Origin: Microbacterium sufflavum | GTDB lineage: Bacteria; Actinomycetota; Actinomycetes; Actinomycetales; Microbacteriaceae | Reading direction: 5' to 3' | Length of the DNA: 64,000 nt | NCBI RefSeq assembly: GCF_023091155.1 | Contig: NZ_JAHWXK010000001.1 | Coordinates: 1,798,001 to 1,862,000, forward strand | Shown here: piece by piece, positions 7,754 through 15,221 of the stretch | Layout of the letters: every line of letters begins with the position of its first letter | How positions within the stretch are numbered: the stretch's first letter is position 1 | The notes under the pieces: model-generated | Database searches by the model: none | Seen by the model: only the letters and a program-made list of their open reading frames with translations | Told to the model about the DNA's origin: nothing | Position numbers and translations under genes: made by a program

Positions 7754-9200
7754 CGATCGGCCTTTCCACCGGCAGTGAGTAGTACTGCGTTCGCGACGTC
7801 GCGGCGACTGCCGCGGCGAGAGTCACTGTACCAACGCGCCCCATGAAGATGGTCGCGGCCATGACGTACGAGGCGGAATCCGGCAGCTCGCCGGTCAGGC
7901 CCGTCGAGAGGCCGACGGTGCCGAACGCGGAGATGACGTCGAACAGCACGTGGCTGATGTCGGCCTTCGTGATCTGCGCGATCACGATGGTCGACAGGGC
8001 CACGATGGTCGCTCCCCACGCGACGACGCTGAGGGCGACGCGCTGCACGTCGCTCGGGATGCGCCGCCCGAAGGCCTCGACCGACTGGCGTCCCTTCGCC
8101 TCCGACCACACCGCGATCGCGAGCACGGCGAGGGTGGTCACCTTGATGCCTCCCGCGGTCGACGCGGAGCCGCCGCCGACGAACATGAGCATGCTCGCCG
8201 CGAGCAGGGAGGAGCCGTTGAGATCGTCCATCTCGATCACGTTGAAGCCGCCGGAGCGCGTCATCGCGGAGAGGAAGAACGCCTGGAAGGTCGTGTCGGC
8301 GGCGTCCATCGACCCGAACGTCTTCGGGTTGTCGTACTCGAGGATGAGGAACGCGGCGGCACCGACCACGAACAGCAGCACGGTGGTGACGATCGTGAGC
8401 TTGGAGTGCAGCGACCACCGCTTCACGTGCCACACGTGCTTGGCGAGCGTGTAGATCACGGGGAAGCCGATGCTGCCGAGGAAGACCCCCACCATGAGCA
8501 GGAACAGCACGAGGTAGTCGTCGGCGAACACCGCGACGCCGCCGTCGTTGGGGGCGAAGCCGGTGTTGGTGAACGCCATGGCGGCGAAGTAGGGCGCCTC
8601 CCACAGTGCGGCGATCGGGTCGACCTTGGCCATCACCAGGGCCGGGTAGAGGAGTGCGGCGAGGGAGGCCTCGATGATGAGGGCGGAGACGGCGACCGTG
8701 GTGAGGAGCTGCCCGACCTCGCCCAGCCGCACCGTCTGGCTCTCGTTCACGACGCCGCCGTGCGCGCGCAGCGGGTTCGTGTCGCCCGCGGCCATGAGCT
8801 TGGCGCGCAACCCGAGGCGCTTGGAGATGAGCATGCCCATCAGCGAGGCGAGGGTCAGCACGCCCAGCGCACCGATGTTCACGCCGATGAACACCAGGAC
8901 GTGCCCGAACGGCGACCAGTGGTTGGCCATGTCCACGGTCGCCAGACCCGTGACGCAGATCGTGGAGACGGCGGTGAAGAGGGCGTCGCTCAGCGGCGTG
9001 ACGGTGCGGTCGGCCGATGCGATCGGCAGCGAGAAGAGGACGGTGAAGACGAGGATCAGCAGCGCGAACACGGAGATCGCGAACCGCGACGGCGACGACG
9101 TGATGAGGTGCTTGAAGCGCCCGCCCGACCCCGGGAACCGCTGTCGGGGCGACGACGCCGAAACGATGCCCGACATCGCTGCCCCCTCGTTCGAATCCAT
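7746..9200 (-). CDS. TrkH/KtrB family potassium uptake channel
   Basis: A 484-residue integral membrane protein forming the K+ translocation subunit. Four P-loop repeats are visible by their filter glycines: VTGLATVD, FTNTGFAP, TRSGGFNV and FGTVGLSTGL. This matches the SKT (superfamily of K+ transporters) fold. The N-terminus (about 40 residues before the first membrane segment) is short and basic. Its partner is the RCK subunit encoded immediately downstream. Divergent from the ArsR-like regulator at 9269, although nothing shows that regulator controls it. Confidence 0.94.
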   Translation of the reverse strand: MDSNEGAAMSGIVSASSPRQRFPGSGGRFKHLITSSPSRFAISVFALLILVFTVLFSLPIASADRTVTPLSDALFTAVSTICVTGLATVDMANHWSPFGHVLVFIGVNIGALGVLTLASLMGMLISKRLGLRAKLMAAGDTNPLRAHGGVVNESQTVRLGEVGQLLTTVAVSALIIEASLAALLYPALVMAKVDPIAALWEAPYFAAMAFTNTGFAPNDGGVAVFADDYLVLFLLMVGVFLGSIGFPVIYTLAKHVWHVKRWSLHSKLTIVTTVLLFVVGAAAFLILEYDNPKTFGSMDAADTTFQAFFLSAMTRSGGFNVIEMDDLNGSSLLAASMLMFVGGGSASTAGGIKVTTLAVLAIAVWSEAKGRQSVEAFGRRIPSDVQRVALSVVAWGATIVALSTIVIAQITKADISHVLFDVISAFGTVGLSTGLTGELPDSASYVMAATIFMGRVGTVTLAAAVAATSRTQYYSLPVERPIVG

Positions 9201-9268
9201 CCGTGCACGACGCCGCCCGCCGAGCCCTCGTCATGGTACTCCGTGCCGGGGGCGACTACCCTGATGCC

Positions 9269-9682
9269 ATGACGGACATCTTCGACGTGATCGCAGACGG
9301 TACGAGGCGCGACATCCTCCAGCTCCTGCTCCGGCGAACGTCCGAAGGCGAGTCCGGCACCAGCGTGAGCCAGATCGTGGCCGACCTGGGGATCAGCCAG
9401 CCCACCGTCTCCAAGCACCTCAAGGTGCTGCGCGATGCCGAGCTCGTGACCGTGCGCGAGGACGGGCAGCGTCGGTTCTACAGCCTCGCCGTCGAGCCGC
9501 TCGAGGTCGTCGACGACTGGCTGGTCCCGTTCCTCGTCGACGCCTACGGCGACGCGGCCCCGGACATCGCCTACCCGGGTGGTCTTCCCGATGGCGCGGC
9601 ACACGCCGCCGAGGTGGTCGGACGCGCGGCCGCATCGGCCAAGCACGTGGTGACCACGGCGCTCAAGCGGCTCGGCGCCTGA
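9269..9682 (+). CDS. ArsR-family winged-helix transcriptional regulator
   Basis: A 137-residue regulator. The start is taken at ATG 9269 because MTDIFDVIADGTRRDIL is the canonical ArsR N-terminus and TACCCT (9257-9262) ends 6 nt before it, giving a leaderless mRNA. The recognition helix is in LGISQPTVSKHLKVLRDAEL, followed by the beta wing VREDGQRRFYSL. No cysteine metal site is present, so it is unlikely to be a metal sensor. The C-terminal 40 residues (AEVVGRAAASAKHVVTTALKR) form a helix. A strong two-way terminator follows. Confidence 0.9.
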   Translation: MTDIFDVIADGTRRDILQLLLRRTSEGESGTSVSQIVADLGISQPTVSKHLKVLRDAELVTVREDGQRRFYSLAVEPLEVVDDWLVPFLVDAYGDAAPDIAYPGGLPDGAAHAAEVVGRAAASAKHVVTTALKRLGA

Positions 9683-9709
9683 CGCGCGCGCAGCCGCGCC
9701 GGAACGGAC

Positions 9710-9749
9710 ATCGCCCCTGACGACCGGGGGGCATGTCGTCAGGGGCGAT
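9710..9749. terminator. Bidirectional terminator hairpin
   Basis: Perfect 15-bp inverted repeat: left arm ATCGCCCCTGACGAC at 9710-9724, a 10-nt loop, right arm at 9735-9749. It lies between the ArsR-like gene and the convergent exporter permease. There is no run of U after either arm. About 120 bp between here and the permease stop show nothing else. Confidence 0.85.
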
Positions 9750-9868
9750 CCACGGACCCCAGCTCCGCAACGGACTCGGCGGTGCCGGCACAAGTCCTGC
9801 ATCGACAGTGCCAGAGCTGTCTGGGCGACCGGCGAGCGGCGGCTATGCGCGGGCTGGACGGGACGGGC

Positions 9869-10699
9869 TCAGCGGCGGCCCGCCTTGCGGCGGAACAGCC
9901 ACGCGCCCCACACGACGGCGACGCCGAGGATCACCACGCACCACAGCACCGCCCACCACGGCTGCGTTCCGGCGTCGGTACCGAGGAGCAGGCTGCGGAT
10001 GGTCTCGACGATCGGGGTGATGGGCTGGTGCGCGGCGACCGGCTGCAGCCACTCCGGCATGCTCGCCACCGGCACGAAAGCGCTGGACAGGTAGGGCAGG
10101 AACAGCAGCACGAAGCCGTAGCCGTTGGCACCCTCGGGGCTGCCGGCGGCGAGGCCGATCGCCGCGAACAGGTACGTGATCGCGAGGATGTAGAGCGTGA
10201 TCAGCCCGCCCAGCGCGATCCAGTCGCCCGGCGACGCGGTCGGGCGGAACCCGACCAGCACCCCGACGCCGATGACGATGGCCGTCGCGACCAGGTTGCG
10301 CAGGACGCTCGCCACCACGTGCCCGGTGAGCACGGCTCCGGCGCGCAGCGGCATGGTGCGGAACCGGTCGATGATGCCGGAGCGCATGTCGTTCGCGACA
10401 TACACCGCCGTGGAGGACGCCCCGAACCCCGCGCACGTGAGGATGATGCCCGGCACGACGTAGTCGACGTAGGCGCCGGAGGGGTCGATCGCCCCGCCGA
10501 ACACCCACGTGAACATGAGCATGAGCATGACGGGCAGCATGATCGCCATGAGCAGTGATTCGCCGTCGCGCAGCGAGTGCCGCAGGCTGCGTCCGACGAA
10601 GACGGTTTCGGCCGTCAGCCCGCGCAGGCGCGGTCGAGGCGTCGGCGTGGGGGAGGCGTGCGGGGGCATGGGGGTGGTGATGGTGACCGCGGTGTTCAT
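9869..10699 (-). CDS. ABC-2 type permease, DrrB-like drug exporter
   Basis: A 276-residue membrane protein with six predicted spans and the ABC-2 pattern (GESLLMAIMLPVMLMLMFTWVFGG near the first span, DMRSGIIDRFRTMPLRAG in the coupling helix). The start is ATG 10699 in an ATGA overlap with the ATPase stop. With the upstream ATPase it forms a daunorubicin-resistance-type exporter. Substrate unknown; the divergent TetR-type regulator suggests a drug or metabolite ligand. Confidence 0.9.
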   Translation of the reverse strand: MNTAVTITTPMPPHASPTPTPRPRLRGLTAETVFVGRSLRHSLRDGESLLMAIMLPVMLMLMFTWVFGGAIDPSGAYVDYVVPGIILTCAGFGASSTAVYVANDMRSGIIDRFRTMPLRAGAVLTGHVVASVLRNLVATAIVIGVGVLVGFRPTASPGDWIALGGLITLYILAITYLFAAIGLAAGSPEGANGYGFVLLFLPYLSSAFVPVASMPEWLQPVAAHQPITPIVETIRSLLLGTDAGTQPWWAVLWCVVILGVAVVWGAWLFRRKAGRR

Positions 10700-11622
10700 G
10701 CGAGCTCCTCGAGGGTGCGTGAGGCGGCGTCGACCGGCTCTCCGGATACAGGCCGGCCCGCGGGGGACGATGTGACCGCCAGGAACACGTCGTCGAGGGT
10801 GGGCCGTCGGAGCGTGACGACGCCGTCGTCTCCCTCCGTGTCGAGCCGATCGAGGGCGCGCCGCAGCCCGGCGACCGTGCCGTCGGTCGGGATCTCGCGC
10901 CGCAGCTCTCCCCGGCTGTCGTGGAGCTCGACCGTGTCGCCGCCGATACGCGCCTTGAGCTCGGCGGCGGTGCCCAGCGCCGCGATCCGGCCGTCGTGCA
11001 GGACGGCGATCCGGTCGGCGAGCTGATCCGCCTCCTCCAGGTACTGGGTGGTGAGGAACACCGTCGTGCCGGCACCCGCGACCGTGCGGATGATGTCCCA
11101 CAGGTCGCGGCGGCTACGGGTGTCGAGCCCGGTGGTGGGCTCGTCGAGGAACAGCACTTCCGGGGTCACGACGAAGCTGAGCGCCAGGTCGAGGCGACGG
11201 CGCATGCCGCCGGAGTAGGTGCGCACGGCGCGGGACGCCGCGTCGGTCAGCGCGAACCGGGCGATGAGGTCCTCGGCGCGGTGCCGCGCGGCCGCCCGCC
11301 CCAGTCCCGAGAGGCGCGCGAACATGACGACGTTCTCGGTACCGGTGAGGGCGTCGTCCACGGCGGCCGCCTGCCCGGTGAGGCTGATGCGCCGGCGCAC
11401 CTCGTCGGGATGCGAGCGCACATCCCACCCCGCCACGGTCGCCGATCCCGCATCCGCGGTGGTGAGGGTGGTGAGGATGTTGATGGTCGTCGTCTTGCCC
11501 GCGCCGTTCGGTCCGAGCAGAGCGAAGACCTCGCCGCGGCCGACCTCGAAGGCGAGGTCGTCGACCACGGGCTTCGGCCCGAAGGCCTTGCGCAGGTCGC
11601 GCACCTGGATGGCTGTCTCCAT
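10696..11622 (-). CDS. ABC transporter ATPase, DrrA-like
   Basis: A 308-residue ATPase of the daunorubicin-resistance type. Walker A GPNGAGKTTTIN, signature YSGGMRRRLDLA, Walker B VLFLDEPTTGLDTRSR, and H-loop FLTTQYLEEA are all present. The extra C-terminal 80 residues (HDGRIAALGTAAELKARIGG onward) match the DUF4162 extension of DrrA. The start is placed at ATG 11622, with AAAGGGA just upstream; a longer reading frame to 11688 has no RBS. It is divergent from the TetR-type regulator through a region packed with TGTKTAT half-sites. Confidence 0.93.
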   Translation of the reverse strand: METAIQVRDLRKAFGPKPVVDDLAFEVGRGEVFALLGPNGAGKTTTINILTTLTTADAGSATVAGWDVRSHPDEVRRRISLTGQAAAVDDALTGTENVVMFARLSGLGRAAARHRAEDLIARFALTDAASRAVRTYSGGMRRRLDLALSFVVTPEVLFLDEPTTGLDTRSRRDLWDIIRTVAGAGTTVFLTTQYLEEADQLADRIAVLHDGRIAALGTAAELKARIGGDTVELHDSRGELRREIPTDGTVAGLRRALDRLDTEGDDGVVTLRRPTLDDVFLAVTSSPAGRPVSGEPVDAASRTLEELA

Positions 11623-11635
11623 CAGGATCCCTTTC

Positions 11636-11717
11636 TGTGTATCGCGAAAACTGTGTATGGGCAACGCAATTGTGTATGACGGTAACACACTGTTTATGAA
11701 ATAAACAGAAGTAGGAT
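11636..11717. promoter_or_regulatory. Divergent promoter with clustered TGTKTAT operators
   Basis: An AT-rich patch between the DrrA-like gene and the TetR-type gene. Two 19-bp dyads lie end to end: TGTGTATGACGGTAACACA (11671-11689, near-perfect) and CTGTTTATGAAATAAACAG (11690-11708, perfect). Two further direct half-sites TGTGTAT occur at 11636-11642 and 11652-11658. The regulator's -10 box TAGGAT is at 11712-11717, so the perfect dyad covers its -35 region, and the outer half-sites fall in the exporter promoter. This suits autorepression and control of the exporter by the TetR-type protein. Confidence 0.75.
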
Positions 11718-11723
11718 GGGCGG

Positions 11724-12656
11724 ATGACCGACATCGAGCCTCCCGAGCTCCCCCGGGGCATCGCCCTCGCCTGGGGCGTCGCGGCGAATCCCCAGCGCGG
11801 GCCGAAGCGGGAGATGAGTGTCGAGAAGATCGTGGAGGCCGCGGTGGAACTCGCCGACGGCGAGGGCATCGGCGCCGTCTCCATGGCAGCGGTGGCCGCC
11901 CGGCTCGGCTTCACCCCCATGTCGCTGTACCGCTACGTCTCCGCGAAGGACGACCTCCTGCTGCTCATGCAGGAGGAGGCGACCGGACTCCCTCCGGAGA
12001 GCCACCTCGAGGTCGAGGGCTGGCGCGCGCGGCTGCTCGCGCTGTACGAGGCCCAGATCCTCGTCTACCTGCGCCACCCGTGGATCCTGTCGTTGCCGAT
12101 CTCGGGTTCGCCGATCACCCCCAACAGCTCCGCCTGGCTGGACGCCAGTCTCGCCGCGCTCGATGACACACCGCTCACCGCCGACGAGCGGATGGCCGTC
12201 GCCCTCGCGATCACCGGCCACGCTCGCTGGTGCGGCATCGTGCAGGCGGGGTACTCGGAGCAGTCCCGCTCCTCCGGTCTCTCCGCCGAAGAGGTGGCGA
12301 TGCGGGAGGCGTCGCTGTTCGATCGGGTGATCTCGGCCGAGGAGTTCCCCGCGCTCCGCCGGGCGATCGAGGACGGCGTGTTCCTGTCGCCGGCCGATCC
12401 GTTCCGCTTCGCCGTGGAGCGCACGCTCGACGGTGTCGCGGCCTACCTCGACGGTCTCGATCGCGGGGAGCAGCACCGGGTCTCCGAGGAGTGGGTCGCC
12501 CTCGATGCGGCGGAGCTCGCCGGGGACAAGCGCCTCAAGGAGGCGCAGAAGGCCAGCCGTGATGCCGAGAAGGCGCTGCGCGCGGCGCGCAAGCTCGAGC
12601 GTCAGGCTCTTCGCGAGGCGCGAGAACGGGTGGCGAAGGCCAGGAAGTCCGGCTGA
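11724..12656 (+). CDS. TetR family regulator with basic coiled-coil tail
   Basis: A 310-residue regulator, long for TetR. After a 32-residue lead (with RGPKRE) comes the DNA-binding domain (MSVEKIVEAAVELADGEG, helix-turn-helix MAAVAARLGFTPMSLYRYV). The ligand domain follows to about residue 250. The last 50 residues are an unusual Lys/Arg/Ala/Glu-rich helix (EAQKASRDAEKALRAARKLE) that looks like a coiled coil or a nucleic-acid-binding tail. TAGGAT ends 6 nt before ATG 11724, so it is leaderless. It probably represses itself and the divergent exporter. Confidence 0.9.
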   Translation: MTDIEPPELPRGIALAWGVAANPQRGPKREMSVEKIVEAAVELADGEGIGAVSMAAVAARLGFTPMSLYRYVSAKDDLLLLMQEEATGLPPESHLEVEGWRARLLALYEAQILVYLRHPWILSLPISGSPITPNSSAWLDASLAALDDTPLTADERMAVALAITGHARWCGIVQAGYSEQSRSSGLSAEEVAMREASLFDRVISAEEFPALRRAIEDGVFLSPADPFRFAVERTLDGVAAYLDGLDRGEQHRVSEEWVALDAAELAGDKRLKEAQKASRDAEKALRAARKLERQALREARERVAKARKSG

Positions 12657-12694
12657 GCGACCCCGGCGCCGCGCCGGATGGGCAGGATGGGGGG

Positions 12695-13624
12695 ATGACG
12701 ACCGCTCCGCACCGCGCTCACTTCGATTTCTCGATCACGTTCGCCAACGGCGGCGGCATGCACGGGGAAGGGTTCCGCCTCGACCTTCCCCGGGAAGACC
12801 TCTCGGCCGAGGAGATCGGCACCCTGCTCGTCCGCCACCTGGGACTGGCGCTGGTCGACGAGGTGCACCTCCGCGACCTGCGCATCGTCGAGGAGCCGCA
12901 TCGCGGAAGCCGCGGGGTCGAGGCACCGAGCGGCGGTGGGGCCGAGGACCGCATCGTGGATCTCAGCCACCCCATCGAGGCCGGGATGATCACCTATCCC
13001 GGGCTGCCGGCGCCGACCATCGCCCCGTTCCTCACGCGCGCCGCATCCCGGGAGCGCTACGCGCCGGGGACCGAGTTCGCGATGGACGTGATCACGATGA
13101 TCGGCAACACCGGCACCTACCTCGACGCCCCCTGGCACCGCTACGGCGACGGCGACGATCTCGCCGCACTCGACCTGCGCACCCTGGTCGGCCTCCCCGC
13201 CGAGGTCTTCCACCTGCGCGACGCCTGGTCGCCCGAGCGCCGCGGCATCCGCGCGGCGACCCTGGCGGACCGCGACCTGCGGGGCTCGGCGGTCCTCCTC
13301 GACACGGGGTGGAGCCGGCTCTTCGGCACGCCCGAGTATGCGGAGGGGGCGCCGTACCTCACGGAGGACGGCGCCCGCTTCCTGGTCGAGGCGGGGGTGC
13401 GCCTGGTCGGGATCGACTCGCTCAACATCGACGACACCGAGAGCGGCGGAGAGCGTCCGGCGCACAGCATCCTCCTCGCCGCCGGCGTGCACGTGGTCGA
13501 GCACCTCACGGATCTCGACGCGGTGCCCTCGCGGGGTGCCCGCTTCACCGCGGCCCCGCCCGCGATCCGCGGGTTCGGCACCTTCCCGGTGCGGGCGTTC
13601 GCCACGGTGCCCGCGTCCCACTGA
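12695..13624 (+). CDS. Cyclase-family (kynurenine formamidase-like) protein with N-terminal extension
   Basis: Residues from about 86 onward match the cyclase/KynB fold: DLSHPIEAGMITYPG at 89, then the metal site at 138-148, and EHLTDLDAVP near the end. The usual metal motif is HxGTHxDxPxH. Here it reads NTGTYLDAPWH, so the first two histidines are Asn138 and Tyr142, while Asp144 and His148 remain. The first 75 residues (FDFSITFANGGGMHGEGFRLD onward) form a separate alpha/beta domain that I recall as a standalone small protein in other actinobacteria. CAGGAT ends 6 nt before ATG 12695. The reaction is unknown; hydrolysis or cyclisation of an amide/lactone is only a family-level guess. Confidence 0.78.
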   Translation: MTTAPHRAHFDFSITFANGGGMHGEGFRLDLPREDLSAEEIGTLLVRHLGLALVDEVHLRDLRIVEEPHRGSRGVEAPSGGGAEDRIVDLSHPIEAGMITYPGLPAPTIAPFLTRAASRERYAPGTEFAMDVITMIGNTGTYLDAPWHRYGDGDDLAALDLRTLVGLPAEVFHLRDAWSPERRGIRAATLADRDLRGSAVLLDTGWSRLFGTPEYAEGAPYLTEDGARFLVEAGVRLVGIDSLNIDDTESGGERPAHSILLAAGVHVVEHLTDLDAVPSRGARFTAAPPAIRGFGTFPVRAFATVPASH

Positions 13625-13642
13625 TCACACGAGTCACGTGGG

Positions 13643-13672
13643 TTTACACGCGTCCCAGGAAACCCATAGAGT
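13643..13672 (+). promoter_or_regulatory. Promoter of the HTH gene
   Basis: TTTACA (13643-13648) and TAGAGT (13667-13672) are 18 bp apart. A start point near 13679 would leave a 21-nt leader containing GAAAGGGG before ATG 13700. Confidence 0.55.
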
Positions 13673-13699
13673 GTGCACATCGAGAAAGGGGTACGTGGG

Positions 13700-13891
13700 A
13701 TGCCCGAGGTTCCAGATGTCCGATTCCTGACGGTGGCCGAGGTCGCCGAGCTCATGCGCGTGTCCAAGATGACCGTGTACCGGCTCGTGCACTCCGGAGA
13801 GCTGCCCGCCATCCGCTTCGGCCGCAGCTACCGCGTCCCGGAGTCGGCCGTGGCCGAGGCGCTGCAGCGACCGATCGCCGACGCGGGTTGA
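13700..13891 (+). CDS. BldC/excisionase-type helix-turn-helix protein
   Basis: A 63-residue DNA-binding protein made almost entirely of a MerR-like winged HTH: LTVAEVAELMRVSKMTVYRL, then the wing GELPAIRFGRSYRVPESAV. The start at ATG 13700 follows GAAAGGGG. Homologues in mycobacteria (Rv0500A position) precede the bS22 gene, as here. The target is unknown; conserved linkage suggests control of the ribosomal protein gene or of itself. A longer frame from 13673 exists but lacks an RBS. Confidence 0.88.
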   Translation: MPEVPDVRFLTVAEVAELMRVSKMTVYRLVHSGELPAIRFGRSYRVPESAVAEALQRPIADAG

Positions 13892-13926
13892 TCCGCAGGG
13901 CGGCGCGAGGCGGCCCGCGGGTTTGC

Positions 13927-13985
13927 TAGGATGATCCGAGGCATTTTTTCGTGCCCGTACCCGGGTGTCCGATTCGGCGACACCC
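13927..13985 (+). promoter_or_regulatory. bS22 promoter and leader hairpin
   Basis: TAGGAT (13927-13932) would start a roughly 70-nt leader before GTG 14010. The leader has a T6 run (13945-13949 region) and then a perfect 7-bp hairpin with arms GGGTGTC (13963-13969) and GACACCC (13979-13985). It may be a ribosomal-protein leader or simply a stabilising structure. Confidence 0.5.
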
Positions 13986-14009
13986 AGCCCCTGACTTAGT
14001 GAGGTTTCC

Positions 14010-14108
14010 GTGGGTTCTGTCATCAAGAAGCGCCGCAAGCGCATGGCGAAGAAGAAGCACCGCAAGCTGCTTCGCAAGACTCGCCACCAGCGCCGCAACA
14101 AGAAGTAA
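14010..14108 (+). CDS. 30S ribosomal protein bS22 (AURKAIP1/COX24 family)
   Basis: A 32-residue, extremely basic peptide beginning MGSVIKKRRKRMAKKKHRK and ending QRRNKK, with 19 Lys/Arg. The family is known from mycobacterial ribosome structures as bS22, bound in 16S rRNA near the decoding site, and is homologous to the C-terminus of human AURKAIP1. The start is GTG 14010, preceded by GTGAGG. The gene is too short for ordinary ORF callers. It follows a BldC-like HTH gene, as in mycobacteria, and ends 14 nt before a UUCG-capped terminator. Expression should be high. Confidence 0.95.
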   Translation: MGSVIKKRRKRMAKKKHRKLLRKTRHQRRNKK

Positions 14109-14122
14109 GCGGCCAGACACCG

Positions 14123-14148
14123 AGCGCCTGTCTTCGGACGGGCGCTTT
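14123..14148 (+). terminator. Intrinsic terminator of bS22
   Basis: A 10-bp stem (AGCGCCTGTC at 14123-14132 pairing with GACGGGCGCT at 14137-14146, one G-U pair) closed by a TTCG tetraloop and followed by TTTGTGT. Confidence 0.85.
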
Positions 14149-14183
14149 GTGTCTCTGCCGTGCCGCACCGCCGAGAGGATGTC

Positions 14184-14486
14184 ATGAAGTCGATCACCGT
14201 CGCCGAGCTCGCCGAGCGCTCCGGTACCCCGCTCATCGATGTCCGGGAGGTGCACGAGTTCGCGGCCGGCCACGTTCCGGGCGCGGTGAACATCCCGATG
14301 TCCGAGATCGGCAACCGTCTCGACGAACTGCCCGCCGAGTGCTTCGACGTGATCTGCCAGGCCGGCGGCCGTTCGGCTCGCGTGGTCGAGGCGCTCGAGG
14401 CGCGCGGCTATGACGCGACGAACGTGGAGGGCGGCACGGGCGAGTGGATCGCGCAGGGTCGCGAGGTCGAGGTGCCGTCGGCGTGA
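14184..14486 (+). CDS. Single-domain rhodanese-like protein
   Basis: A 100-residue rhodanese fold with the active-site loop CQAGGRS and nucleophile Cys58, which carries a persulfide in sulfurtransferases. The substrate-recognition strands LIDVREVHEFAAGHVPGAVNIP are typical. The ATG at 14184 follows GAGAGGA; the frame extends to 14160 but without an RBS. First of three tightly overlapping genes (rhodanese, glutaredoxin-like, Dabb). Sulfur donor and acceptor are unknown. Confidence 0.9.
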   Translation: MKSITVAELAERSGTPLIDVREVHEFAAGHVPGAVNIPMSEIGNRLDELPAECFDVICQAGGRSARVVEALEARGYDATNVEGGTGEWIAQGREVEVPSA

Positions 14487-14779
14487 CCACGCTCACCCTG
14501 ATCGGCAAGCCCGACTGCCATCTGTGCGACGTGGCCTCCGAGGTCGTCGACGCCGTGGTCGCCGAGCTGCCCGACGCCGCCGCCGAGCGGATCGAGATCG
14601 TCGAGGCGTCGATCGCCGAAGACCCCGCGCTGTACGAGCAGTGGTGGGAGAAGATCCCGGTGGTGCTGATCGACGGCCGCCTGCACGCCCACTGGCGCGT
14701 CTCGCCCGACCGCCTGCGCGAGGCGCTGGAGGAAGCCGTGAGCGCTGACGCCCTGACCGATCAGGAGACACCCCGATGA
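14483..14779 (+). CDS. Glutaredoxin-family protein
   Basis: A 98-residue thioredoxin-fold protein starting at GTG 14483 in a GTGA overlap with the rhodanese stop. The dithiol motif CHLC is at residues 12-15, right after the first strand (LTLIGKPDC), and the cis-proline is in KIPVVLIDG. This is the DUF836/glutaredoxin-like type common in actinobacteria, where it may use mycothiol or a thioredoxin reductase as reductant (inference). It is coupled to a rhodanese upstream, so persulfide or thiol chemistry is plausible. Confidence 0.88.
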   Translation: MTTLTLIGKPDCHLCDVASEVVDAVVAELPDAAAERIEIVEASIAEDPALYEQWWEKIPVVLIDGRLHAHWRVSPDRLREALEEAVSADALTDQETPR

Positions 14780-15078
14780 CCATTCGCCATGTCGTGGCCT
14801 GGAAGCTCGCCGCCGACGATGCGCAGACCCGCGCGGACCAGGCGGCCGAGGTCGCCCGCCGGCTGAACGCGCTCGACGGCATCGTTCCCCAGCTGCGCAG
14901 CATCTGGGCGGGCGCGAACGACGTCTACCCCGACGCCAACTGGGACGTGACGCTCGTCGCGGAGTTCGACTCCGTCGATGCTCTGGAGCAGTACCAGGTG
15001 CACCCTGCGCACGAGGAGGTCGCCGGATACATCCGTTCCGTCGTCTCCGGTCGTGTGGCCGTCGACGTCGAGGTGTGA
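14776..15078 (+). CDS. Dabb (stress-responsive alpha/beta-barrel) domain protein
   Basis: A 100-residue ferredoxin-like protein that would dimerise into an alpha/beta barrel. The pattern IRHVVAWKL at the start, WDVTLVAEFDSVDALEQYQVHPAHEEV in the middle and a closing VAVDVEV strand matches the Dabb family. Starts in an ATGA overlap with the glutaredoxin-like gene. Some relatives are enzymes, others stress proteins; no reaction can be assigned. Confidence 0.9.
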   Translation: MTIRHVVAWKLAADDAQTRADQAAEVARRLNALDGIVPQLRSIWAGANDVYPDANWDVTLVAEFDSVDALEQYQVHPAHEEVAGYIRSVVSGRVAVDVEV

Positions 15079-15140
15079 GACCGGGTGCCGCGCGGGGAGG
15101 CACCGAAACACAAACGTAATGCGGTCGTCTGCCCGTGTCA

Positions 15141-15170
15141 TTGGTCACGCGACGAGCCGCATGTTTAGAT
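15141..15170 (+). promoter_or_regulatory. Promoter of the amino acid ABC operon
   Basis: TTGGTC (15141-15146) and TTAGAT (15165-15170) with an 18-bp spacer, about 45 nt upstream of an RBS (CAGGAG, 15211-15216) and ATG 15222. Confidence 0.6.
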
Positions 15171-15221
15171 GATCTCCTACCCGTCCGCGGGCGCACCCGC
15201 CCCCGAACCCCAGGAGTCGAC

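Noticed and set aside
15083..15105. GGTGCC/GGCACC hairpin after the Dabb gene as a terminator
   Set aside because: Only 6 bp with a 9-nt loop and no U run. It may be a weak terminator but is not supported enough to list.
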